Shown: piece by piece, positions 1 to 6,201 of the stretch
Layout: every line of letters starts with the position of its first letter
Numbering within the stretch: the first letter of the stretch is position 1
Assembly (NCBI GenBank): GCA_017394475.1
Contig: JAFPYQ010000466.1
Coordinates: 1-11,127, forward strand
Length of the DNA stretch: 11,127 nucleotides
Reading direction: 5' to 3'
DNA from: Oscillospiraceae bacterium
GTDB taxonomy: Bacteria > Bacillota > Clostridia > Oscillospirales > Ruminococcaceae
Notes under the pieces: model-generated
The model's database searches: none
Told to the model about the DNA's origin: nothing
Seen by the model: the letters and a program-made list of their open reading frames with translations, nothing else
Made by a program: the position numbers and the translations under genes

Positions 1-927
1 CTGGCTGATCTTGCGAAGTTTGACGGCGAGGCGAGCGTGCTCAAGGCACTGGCAAAGATCAAGCTGGAGAACAAGAACCGCTTTGCAAAGTATGTAAAGC
101 AGAACTACGGCAGGGATATGAACACCGAGTCCATATTCGATGTTCAGGTAAAGCGCCTGCATGAATACAAGAGGCAGAACCTGAACGCCCTCAATATCAT
201 CGCAGAGTACAATGCACTGCTCGATGATCCCGACAGGGACTTCACTCCGAAATCCTACATCTTTGCTGCCAAAGCTGCACCGGGCTATCACCTTGCAAAG
301 CAGATAATCAAGATGATATGGGCTCTTGGTGAGGAGATACGCAGGAACGACAAGATAAATCAGAAGCTGGCTGTATACTTCCTTGAAGATTACTGCGTCA
401 GCCTTTCAGAGCTGCTTATGCCTGCAGCAGAGGTCTCCGAGCAGATAAGCCTTGCAGGTACCGAGGCGTCGGGTACGGGCAACATGAAACTCATGCTAAA
501 CGGCGCACTCACTCTGGGCACCCTTGACGGCGCTAATGTGGAGATAAGGGAGCAGGTAGGCGCCGAGAACATATTCATCTTCGGCATGACCGCCGATGAG
601 GTGCTTGCAAAGAAGGCATCCGGCTACGATCCCGAGAGCTACTACAACAACAACGAGACCATACGCCGCGCTATCGACAGGATGTACAACGGCATCAACG
701 GCATCAAGTTCGATGAGGTTGCAAATACCCTGAGATACAAGGATCCCTACATGGCACTTGCGGATTTCGACTCCTATCAGTCCGCACAGCAGTATGTGAG
801 CGCATGCTATGGCGAAAAGATAAAGTGGAACAGGATGTCCCTCACCAATATAGCAAATGCGGGCATATTCTCCGCAGACAGGGCTGTTGATGAGTATGCA
901 AAGAATATCTGGCATCTTTCCAAGTGA
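1..927 (+). CDS. glgP: Glycogen/starch (alpha-glucan) phosphorylase, C-terminal part
   Basis: The enzyme removes glucose from the non-reducing ends of alpha-1,4-glucans with phosphate, giving glucose 1-phosphate; it is cytosolic and uses pyridoxal phosphate (PLP). The frame is open from base 1, so the start lies outside the window and only about 308 C-terminal residues are present (the family usually has about 800). The conserved phosphate-site motif VKRLHEYKRQ is encoded near 151-180. The PLP signature EASGTGNMK, followed by LNGALTLGTLDGANVEI, is at about 463-546, and the Schiff-base lysine codon is 487-489. All landmarks expected of the C-terminal half are intact. The gene ends with TGA followed directly by an in-frame TAG. 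trkA follows after 9 bases, so the two may share a transcript. Substrate preference (glycogen or maltodextrin) cannot be decided from this fragment. Confidence 0.96.
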   Translation: MADLAKFDGEASVLKALAKIKLENKNRFAKYVKQNYGRDMNTESIFDVQVKRLHEYKRQNLNALNIIAEYNALLDDPDRDFTPKSYIFAAKAAPGYHLAKQIIKMIWALGEEIRRNDKINQKLAVYFLEDYCVSLSELLMPAAEVSEQISLAGTEASGTGNMKLMLNGALTLGTLDGANVEIREQVGAENIFIFGMTADEVLAKKASGYDPESYYNNNETIRRAIDRMYNGINGIKFDEVANTLRYKDPYMALADFDSYQSAQQYVSACYGEKIKWNRMSLTNIANAGIFSADRAVDEYAKNIWHLSK

Positions 928-936
928 TAGTATAGT

Positions 937-2295
937 ATGAATATAATCATAGTCGGCTGCGGAAAGGTCGGTGAGACCGTTGCGCACAGACTCAACAATG
1001 AAGACAACAATATCACCATTCTCGACATAGACGAGAAAAAAGTCACTGCCATATCCCAGGGCAGTGACATCATGGGATATACGGGGAGCGGCACATCTGC
1101 GGAAATACTCAGGGATGTGGATGCGGCAAATGCCGATCTGCTCATAGCCCTTACCAATTCCGATGAAAGGAACATCCTCTGCTGCCTTATCGCAAAGAAC
1201 TTAGGCGTCAAGAGAGTGATGGCAAGGGTGCGCACCCCGGATTACCGCAAGCAGATAGACTTTCTCCAGAACGATCTGAAGATAATGCCCATAAATCCCG
1301 AGCTCACTGCCGCATCGGAGATAGCGAGGATCCTGCAGTTCCCCTCTGCCATAGGCGTGGATACCTTCATGCGTGACAAGGTGGAGCTGCTCACCTTCAA
1401 GCTGCCCGATGAGTGCGTCCTGGAAGGGATGCCCGTAAAATCGGTGGTAACGCAGATAGCGGACGTTCTCGTCTGTATCGTAAAGCGTGACGGCGCTGCA
1501 TTCATCCCCAACGGTGACTTTGTTTTCGAAAAGGGCGATGTGGCATCCATAATCGCTCCCCACAAGGAAGTACACAAGTTCTTCAAAAAGATAAAGTACA
1601 AGAATGAGCCCGTAAGGGATGTCATGATAGTAGGCGGCGGAGAGACAGGGTATTACCTGGCTTCCGACCTTAAGCGATCGGGCATCTCCGTCAAGCTCAT
1701 AGAAAAGGACAAGGAGCGCTGCGACGAGCTTTCCACCGCTCTTGAAGGGGTGAATATCCTCTGGGGCGAGGCGAATGCCGAACTGCTCCTTGAAGAGGGC
1801 GTTGCATCCGCAGAGGGCTTTGTGGCTCTCACCAATGTGGATGTGGAGAACATCCTCCTGTCCCTCAGTGCCGCAGAGCACAGCACGGGCAGGAAGAAGA
1901 TAATCACCAAGATAAACCGCACCGAGTCAGACAGCCTGATAAACCGCCTTTCACAGGATCTTGACACCATAATCCACCCGAAGGAGCTCACAGCGGATAC
2001 CATTGCGCGCCATGTAAGGGCAATGAAGAACACTATCGGCAGCAATGTGGAAACACTGTACAACGTAGTCCCCGGGCAGATAGAGGCGGCAGAGTTCAGG
2101 ATAGTGGAGGGTTCCCCCATAATCGGCAAGAACCTGCGTGACCTGCATTTCAAGGACAGCACGCTCATCGCCGCTATAAGCCGCAACAACAGACCATTCA
2201 TCCCCCGCGGTGTGGACAAGATCGAAGCCAGGGATTCTGTGGTGGTCGTAACAAAGATAAAAGCCCTTACGGATATACAGGATATTCTGGAATGA
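937..2295 (+). CDS. trkA: Trk potassium uptake system regulatory protein TrkA
   Basis: TrkA is the cytosolic NAD(H)/nucleotide-binding gating subunit that docks on the TrkH channel. The 452 residues form the usual tandem architecture. The first RCK_N Rossmann domain begins at residue 1 with GCGKVG (7-12) and an acidic end of strand 2 (LDID, 29-32), followed by RCK_C at about 142-222. The second RCK_N has GGGETG (233-238) and LIEKD (254-258), followed by RCK_C at about 372-452. Length and N-terminus (MNIIIVGCGKVG) are canonical, which fixes the ATG. There is no recognisable Shine-Dalgarno sequence in the 20 bases upstream, and the glgP stop is 9 bases away, so translation may depend on coupling to glgP. 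The partner gene trkH lies 55 bases downstream. The gene is intact; the fold assignment is firm. Confidence 0.95.
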   Translation: MNIIIVGCGKVGETVAHRLNNEDNNITILDIDEKKVTAISQGSDIMGYTGSGTSAEILRDVDAANADLLIALTNSDERNILCCLIAKNLGVKRVMARVRTPDYRKQIDFLQNDLKIMPINPELTAASEIARILQFPSAIGVDTFMRDKVELLTFKLPDECVLEGMPVKSVVTQIADVLVCIVKRDGAAFIPNGDFVFEKGDVASIIAPHKEVHKFFKKIKYKNEPVRDVMIVGGGETGYYLASDLKRSGISVKLIEKDKERCDELSTALEGVNILWGEANAELLLEEGVASAEGFVALTNVDVENILLSLSAAEHSTGRKKIITKINRTESDSLINRLSQDLDTIIHPKELTADTIARHVRAMKNTIGSNVETLYNVVPGQIEAAEFRIVEGSPIIGKNLRDLHFKDSTLIAAISRNNRPFIPRGVDKIEARDSVVVVTKIKALTDIQDILE

Positions 2296-2300
2296 GAGAC

Positions 2301-2338
2301 CGCTTGTTTCTCCGCCTTGAATGACGGGGAAGCAAGCG
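2301..2338 (+). terminator. Intercistronic hairpin between trkA and trkH (possible attenuator)
   Basis: The arms CGCTTGTTTCTCCG (2301-2314) and CGGGGAAGCAAGCG (2325-2338) pair over 14 positions with two G-U wobbles, around a 10-base loop. The stem starts 5 bases after the trkA stop. A run of five T (2346-2350) lies 7 bases beyond the stem, immediately before the trkH ATG, which is farther than in a standard Rho-independent terminator. It may cause partial termination, stabilise the upstream mRNA or affect access to the trkH start. The structure is seen in the sequence; the role is inferred. Confidence 0.6.
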
Positions 2339-2350
2339 TAGAGAATTTTT

Positions 2351-3784
2351 ATGAACCATCAGATGATAATCTATATACTGGGCTGGCTCTTGTGCTTTGA
2401 CGGTGCATTCATGCTCATCCCTGTGATAACGGGAATGGCCTACCGCGAAAAAGCCACGCTGTGGTTTCTGCCCGTTATGGCGTTCTGCGCTGTGGCAGGG
2501 TTTTTGATGATCAGGAAAAAGCCCGCATCAAAGACTCTCTATGCAAGAGAGGGCTATATCATAGTCGCCCTTTCATGGATAGTGATGAGCCTTTTCGGTG
2601 CGCTGCCCTTCACCCTTTCGGGCGCCATCCCCAACTATATAGATGCTGTGTTTGAGACAGTATCGGGCTTTACCACCACAGGTGCCACGATACTCAACGA
2701 TGTGGAATCCCTGCCGCGGTGTATGCTGATGTGGCGCTCCTTTACCCACTGGGTTGGGGGAATGGGCGTGCTGGTGTTCGTTATGGCGTTCATACCGCTG
2801 AGCGGCGGTCAGAATATGCACATAATGAAGGCGGAGAGCACGGGTCCCTCGGTGTCAAAGCTGCTGCCGGGCGTAAAGAGCACGGCAAAGATACTCTATT
2901 AGATATATATCGTCCTCACCGCAGCCCAGTTCGTTCTGCTGCTGTTCGGCGGCATGACCGTCTTTGAGGCGATAAATACCGCATTTGCCACTGCGGGTAC
3001 GGGCGGCTTCGGTGTTTACAATGATTCCATCGCCAGGTTCTCACCCTATGTAAAATATGTGGTATCGGTGTTCATGCTGCTGTTCTCGCTGTCATTCAGC
3101 TCCTACTATTTCCTGATAAAGAAAAAGTTCAAGCTGGCTTTCACGGATGAGATAAAGACATTCATACTCATAGTTGCCGCAGCAGTGGCGATAATCACCG
3201 TCAATACCGCAGGTATGTTCCCCTCGGTGGGCAAGGCATTCGAGAACGTTCTGTTCACCGTATCATCCATAATCTCCACCACGGGATTTTCAACAGTGGA
3301 TTTTGAACACTGGCCCGAGCTTTCAAGGACCATACTGGTGACGCTGATGTTCATAGGAGCCTGCGCAGGCAGTACGGGCGGCGGCATGAAGGTGTCGCGC
3401 CTTATCATACTTTTCAAGGGAATGGGTAAAGAGCTTGAAAATATGATCCACCCGAAACAGATCAAAAAAGTCACTATGGATGGCTCACAGGTGCCTCATG
3501 AAGTGGTGCGCTCGGTAAATGTGTTCATCGTCTGCTTTTTGCTGGTATTTTCCATATCCATGGGCATACTCGCCTTTGACGAGTATGATCTGATAACAAA
3601 TTTCACGGCTGTGGCAGCCACGATAAACAACATAGGACCCGGACTTTCAAAGGTAGGTCCGTCCTGCAATTTCGCATTCTTCTCCTGGTATTCAAAGATC
3701 ACCCTCATTTTTGATATGATAGCGGGCAGGCTCGAGCTCTATCCCATGCTGCTGCTGTTTACTCCCGCTACATGGAAAAAGTGA
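2351..3784 (+). pseudogene. trkH: Trk potassium channel subunit TrkH, interrupted by an in-frame TAG
   Basis: TrkH is the integral-membrane K+-translocating subunit that works with TrkA. Read through the single TAG at 2900-2902 (codon 184), the frame gives about 477 residues, a normal TrkH length. All four pore-loop filter motifs are present: TTTGAT (residues 108-113), TAGTGG (214-219), STTGFS (309-314) and NNIGPGL (426-432). The N-terminus (MNHQMIIYILGWLL) and C-terminus (AGRLELYPMLLLFTPATWKK) are typical. Frame is conserved on both sides, so this is one substitution-type stop, not a frameshift. The stop falls between pore repeats 1 and 2: the 183-residue front piece keeps one pore loop, and the rest could restart only at ATG 2954, which lacks a good ribosome-binding site. 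The SD before 2351 is weak (GAG, 2341-2343). The gene ends in tandem TGA-TAA. It could be a recent nonsense mutation, a sequencing error or readthrough; family identity is firm, functional state open. Confidence 0.85.
2900..2902 (+). other. Premature in-frame TAG codon in trkH
   Basis: The codons read ...AAG ATA CTC TAT TAG ATA TAT ATC GTC CTC..., giving KILY-stop-IYIVL, in the expected start of the first membrane helix of the second TrkH repeat. Sense codons one base away include AAG, CAG, GAG, TTG, TCG, TGG and TAT/TAC. No compensating frame change is seen nearby. Confidence 0.9.
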
Positions 3785-3789
3785 TAACG

Positions 3790-3796
3790 AAAGGAA
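3790..3796 (+). promoter_or_regulatory. Ribosome-binding site of galE
   Basis: AAAGGAA lies 6 bases before the ATG at 3803, just after the trkH stop, and supports the chosen galE start. Confidence 0.7.
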
Positions 3797-3802
3797 AACA
3801 AT

Positions 3803-4810
3803 ATGATACTTGTCACAGGCGGCGCCGGATATATAGGCTCACATACCTGCATTGAACTGCTGGATGCAGGCGAGGATATCATCGTCCTCGATAATTTTTC
3901 CAACTCAAAGCCCAGAGCCCTTGAACTCATAAAGGAGATCACAGGCAAGGACTTTAAGTTCTATGAGGCAGATCTCCTTGACAGGGCTGCTGTAAGCAGG
4001 ATATTCGAGGAAAACAAGATAGATTCCGTTATCCATTTTGCAGGGCTCAAGGCTGTGGGCGAATCCGTGGCAAAGCCCATAGAGTATTATCACAACAATA
4101 TCACGGGCACGCTTATCCTCTGCAATGAGATGAGGAAGCATGGCTGCAAGACCATCGTATTCTCCTCCTCCGCCACAGTTTACGGTGAGCCTGCCATGAT
4201 ACCTATCACCGAGGAGTGCCCCAAGGGTACCTGTACTAATCCTTACGGCTGGACAAAGTGGATGATCGAGCAGATGCTCATTGATACACAGAAGGCAGAC
4301 CCCGAGTGGAAGGTAGCGCTGCTGCGCTATTTCAATCCCATAGGCGCACATGAGTCGGGGAAGATAGGGGAAAATCCCAACGGCATACCCAACAACCTCA
4401 TGCCCTATATACAGCAGGTGGCAGTGGGCAAGCTGCCGGAGCTGGGAGTTTTCGGCAATGACTATCCCACACATGACGGCACAGGCGTCAGGGACTATAT
4501 CCATGTGGTGGATCTTGCAAAGGGACATCTCAAAGCCATAGAGAAGCTGCGCACGATGAAGGGCGTAGGTATATGGAACTTAGGCACAGGCAACGGCTAT
4601 TCCGTGCTTGATGTGGTGAATGCCTTTGTGAAGGCAAGCGGCGTGGATGTGCCCTATAAGATAAAGCCCCGCCGCCCCGGCGACATAGCAGAGTGCTATG
4701 CAGACCCCTCAAAGGCACTTTCCGAGCTTGGATGGAAGGCAGAGAAGGGACTTGCTGAGATGTGCGCTGACAGCTGGCGCTTTATAAAGAACAATCCCAA
4801 CGGACTATGA
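3803..4810 (+). CDS. galE: UDP-glucose 4-epimerase
   Basis: GalE interconverts UDP-glucose and UDP-galactose in the Leloir pathway and supplies UDP-galactose for surface polysaccharides; it is a cytosolic NAD-dependent extended short-chain dehydrogenase. The 335-residue protein has the usual length (about 338). It shows the NAD-binding GGAGYIG (6-12), the FSSSATVYG segment with catalytic Ser about 123, and the YxxxK pair Tyr148/Lys152 in NPYGWTK. Further family blocks are [10 protein letters not shown] (174-183), [14 protein letters not shown] (229-242) and the C-terminal [12 protein letters not shown] (290-301). It starts 18 bases after trkH with a good SD, so co-transcription is likely, although no functional link with potassium uptake is evident. 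No damage is seen. Confidence 0.97.
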   Translation: MILVTGGAGYIGSHTCIELLDAGEDIIVLDNFSNSKPRALELIKEITGKDFKFYEADLLDRAAVSRIFEENKIDSVIHFAGLKAVGESVAKPIEYYHNNITGTLILCNEMRKHGCKTIVFSSSATVYGEPAMIPITEECPKGTCTNPYGWTKWMIEQMLIDTQKADPEWKVALLRYFNPIGAHESGKIGENPNGIPNNLMPYIQQVAVGKLPELGVFGNDYPTHDGTGVRDYIHVVDLAKGHLKAIEKLRTMKGVGIWNLGTGNGYSVLDVVNAFVKASGVDVPYKIKPRRPGDIAECYADPSKALSELGWKAEKGLAEMCADSWRFIKNNPNGL

Positions 4811-4813
4811 TCG

Positions 4814-4839
4814 ATTCCCCCGCTTCACCGCGGGGGAAT
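4814..4839 (+). terminator. Hairpin between galE and the CYTH gene
   Basis: A perfect 10-bp stem, ATTCCCCCGC (4814-4823) with GCGGGGGAAT (4830-4839), closes a 6-base loop TTCACC, starting 3 bases after the galE stop. No T-run follows on the + strand (GGTTTAAGG), so it is not a classical terminator. It may be an mRNA-stabilising or partial termination element. Confidence 0.55.
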
Positions 4840-4844
4840 GGTTT

Positions 4845-4850
4845 AAGGTG
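4845..4850 (+). promoter_or_regulatory. Ribosome-binding site of the CYTH gene
   Basis: AAGGTG lies 5 bases before the ATG at 4856 and just after the hairpin at 4814-4839. Confidence 0.55.
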
Positions 4851-4855
4851 ATAGA

Positions 4856-5347
4856 ATGGCACTGGAGATAGAGAGAAAATTCCTGATATACAAAGACGAT
4901 GTGCTCTATGAAAAGGCATCCGAAAAGTGGGATATAGTGCAGACCTACCTTTCGGAGAAAACAGCGGGCATACAAAGGCGGGTGCGCAGTATCACGATAA
5001 ACGGCGAAACCCACTGCACCTATACCGAAAAGAACTTTATCAAGCCTATGGTGCGGGAGGAGCATGAGCGGGAGATAAGCAGAGATGAATACGAAAGGCT
5101 GCTTACGGAGGCTGACGGGAAGAAAACTCCCGTGGTGAAGACCCGCCTTATCATCGAATATGAGAAGCAGCATTTTGAGACGGATATATATCCCTTTTCC
5201 GATGAATACTGCACCATAGAACTGGAGATAGCCCATGAGGACACGGAGATAGATATGCCCCCCTTCGTGCGGGTGATAAAAGAGGTAACGGGGGACAGCC
5301 GCTATTCAAATGCGGAGCTTGCAAGGACAAAGAGGCTTTTGCCTTGA
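4856..5347 (+). CDS. CYTH domain (triphosphate tunnel metalloenzyme) protein
   Basis: The protein begins MALEIERKFL, containing the diagnostic CYTH ExExK motif (Glu4, Glu6, Lys8). The CYTH fold is an eight-stranded beta tunnel that binds triphosphates or polyphosphate with divalent metal. Other tunnel-type charged positions can be seen in alternating pattern: RRVR (41-44), TYTEKN (55-60), EREIS (71-75), KTRLIIEYEK (95-104), FETDIYP (107-113) and IELEIA (121-126). The 163-residue length fits a stand-alone domain without the CHAD domain often fused to it. It is probably a cytosolic inorganic triphosphatase or a related phosphohydrolase; adenylate cyclase or thiamine-triphosphatase activity cannot be excluded. 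It follows galE by 45 bases and may belong to the same transcript. Domain call firm, substrate unknown. Confidence 0.88.
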   Translation: MALEIERKFLIYKDDVLYEKASEKWDIVQTYLSEKTAGIQRRVRSITINGETHCTYTEKNFIKPMVREEHEREISRDEYERLLTEADGKKTPVVKTRLIIEYEKQHFETDIYPFSDEYCTIELEIAHEDTEIDMPPFVRVIKEVTGDSRYSNAELARTKRLLP

Positions 5348-5374
5348 GCGTCATACAAACACCATTATATTAAC

Positions 5375-5403
5375 TTGACAATCTGCCGATATTGTGGTAT
5401 AAT
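5375..5403 (+). promoter_or_regulatory. Sigma-70/SigA promoter with perfect -35 and extended -10
   Basis: TTGACA (5375-5380) and TATAAT (5398-5403) are separated by exactly 17 bases, and TGG precedes the -10 hexamer, making an extended -10 element (TGnTATAAT). Expected transcription start is about 5410-5411, giving a 5' untranslated region of about 89 bases before the ATG at 5500. Confidence 0.9.
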
Positions 5404-5486
5404 TTATATTGGGTCATTTTCAGCACGCTGTTGTGATAATGAGCCGTTTAAGCAAGTAATTTCCGTCATATAAGAGTTCAAGATAC

Positions 5487-5493
5487 AGAGGTG
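5487..5493 (+). promoter_or_regulatory. Ribosome-binding site deciding the start at 5500
   Basis: AGAGGTG lies 6 bases before ATG 5500. An in-frame GTG at 5491 overlaps this element and is therefore unlikely to be the start codon. Confidence 0.65.
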
Positions 5494-5499
5494 TTTGAT

Positions 5500-6138
5500 A
5501 TGGCACTGTTCGGCAAAAAAAAGGAAATACCCGTTACCCCTGCTCCCACTGTGAGCTACCCTTCTGTGGATCCCGATGACTTTTTCAAGGATATGGGGCG
5601 CAAGCCAAAAGCACCAAAGGGACTTGTGGATATAACCTCTCCCGAGATAACAGGACTCAGGGAAAAGCCTCTTGAAGCACCGGGCAGCACCATCAAGGAC
5701 AATGATATGCCCATAGATACCGACACCCTTACGGATAAGACACTGCTGCCGCCCGATCCCGAGCATGCGCATATAAGGACCATAAATACCGAGACCATAG
5801 ATACTACCGTTATCCCGAAAGAGGAAAAGATATTCCGCGAGGAAAAGCCCCTTTCCGCCGATGATTTCTTCAAGGATCTTGACAGGAAGCGTCCCCGCAG
5901 CATAGATATCGATCTCCCCGAGGTAGACGGCGTGCTGCGTGCGGAACCGATACCCCATCATGTAACGGATATAGGTGATGCTAAGGTAGATGAATCCGCA
6001 GTAGAGGCACTTCATGACAAATCGGGGGATGTGCCCGATTTCGTTGTGGGGGATATCAACCTTGTGGATATTTCCCATCTTGATATGAGCTCGCTGCGTG
6101 AGGAGCGCGAAGATCCCGAGCCCACAGAAGAAGAATGA
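5500..6138 (+). CDS. Unrecognised acidic, proline-rich protein with internal repeats
   Basis: I do not recognise a family. The 212-residue protein opens with a short basic segment (MALFGKKKE) and then is rich in Asp, Glu, Pro, Thr and Lys, with no signal peptide, membrane helix, Cys pair or catalytic motif; much of it is probably disordered. A segment is duplicated: residues 26-57 start DDFFKDMGRK and end ITGLREKP, and residues 121-150 start DDFFKDLDRK and end VDGVLRAEP. A third, half copy (VDISHLDMSSLREER, 189-203) resembles the second half of the unit, VDITSPEITGLREKP. The C-terminus is strongly acidic (EREDPEPTEEE). ATG 5500 is preferred over the in-frame GTG 5491 because the SD AGAGGTG covers the GTG. 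It has its own near-ideal promoter and is followed by a hairpin, so it is probably a single-gene unit. The coding assignment rests on that signal set and on the repeats. Confidence 0.8.
   Translation: MALFGKKKEIPVTPAPTVSYPSVDPDDFFKDMGRKPKAPKGLVDITSPEITGLREKPLEAPGSTIKDNDMPIDTDTLTDKTLLPPDPEHAHIRTINTETIDTTVIPKEEKIFREEKPLSADDFFKDLDRKRPRSIDIDLPEVDGVLRAEPIPHHVTDIGDAKVDESAVEALHDKSGDVPDFVVGDINLVDISHLDMSSLREEREDPEPTEEE
5575..5670 (+). repeat. Protein repeat unit 1 (DDFFKD motif)
   Basis: Encodes residues 26-57 of the unknown protein. It aligns with 5860-5949 over 30-32 residues, sharing DDFFKD, RK, DI, PE, G, LR and P positions. Confidence 0.75.
5860..5949 (+). repeat. Protein repeat unit 2 (DDFFKD motif)
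   Basis: Encodes residues 121-150. The six residues DDFFKD are identical to unit 1, but codons differ (for example GAT GAC TTT TTC against GAT GAT TTC TTC), so the copy is not a recent DNA duplication. Confidence 0.75.
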
Positions 6139-6145
6139 TCAGATA

Positions 6146-6178
6146 GAAGTAACTTCCGTTTAAGACGGAGGTTACTTC
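6146..6178 (+). terminator. Hairpin after the unknown gene, probable Rho-independent terminator
   Basis: GAAGTAACTTCCGT (6146-6159) pairs with ACGGAGGTTACTTC (6165-6178) over 14 positions with one G-U wobble, loop TTAAG. The tail is ATTTCAT, a short imperfect T-tract, so termination may be incomplete and could let transcription reach uvrB, for which no separate promoter is evident in the gap. Confidence 0.7.
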
Positions 6179-6190
6179 ATTTCATAACCA

Positions 6191-6195
6191 GGGAG
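6191..6195 (+). promoter_or_regulatory. Ribosome-binding site of uvrB
   Basis: GGGAG lies 6 bases before ATG 6202 and supports that start. Confidence 0.7.
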
Positions 6196-6201
6196 AACAC
6201 T

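Noticed and set aside
1201..1881. Minus-strand open frame (226 codons) inside trkA
   Set aside because: It lies wholly opposite the intact RCK domains of TrkA and has no start signal or recognisable product.
2954..3784. Independent second gene for the C-terminal part of TrkH
   Set aside because: No proper SD precedes ATG 2954, and the frame continues upstream to the TAG with typical TrkH sequence (IYIVLTAAQFVLLLFGG), so it is one interrupted gene and not a genuine split-gene arrangement.
3905..4528. Minus-strand open frame (207 codons) inside galE
   Set aside because: galE is an unmistakable, intact gene there; the reverse frame is a by-product of its codon usage.
5491..5499. GTG at 5491 as the start of the unknown gene
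   Set aside because: The GTG is part of the SD AGAGGTG that serves ATG 5500, so the ATG is the better start.
5404..6078. Minus-strand open frame (224 codons) opposite the unknown repeat protein
   Set aside because: The + strand frame has the promoter, SD and repeated motif. The minus frame has no start signals, and its product has no recognisable features.
6139..6201. Possible LexA (SOS) operator before uvrB
   Set aside because: No GAAC-N4-GTTC-like palindrome is present; the only strong symmetry is the terminator-like hairpin.
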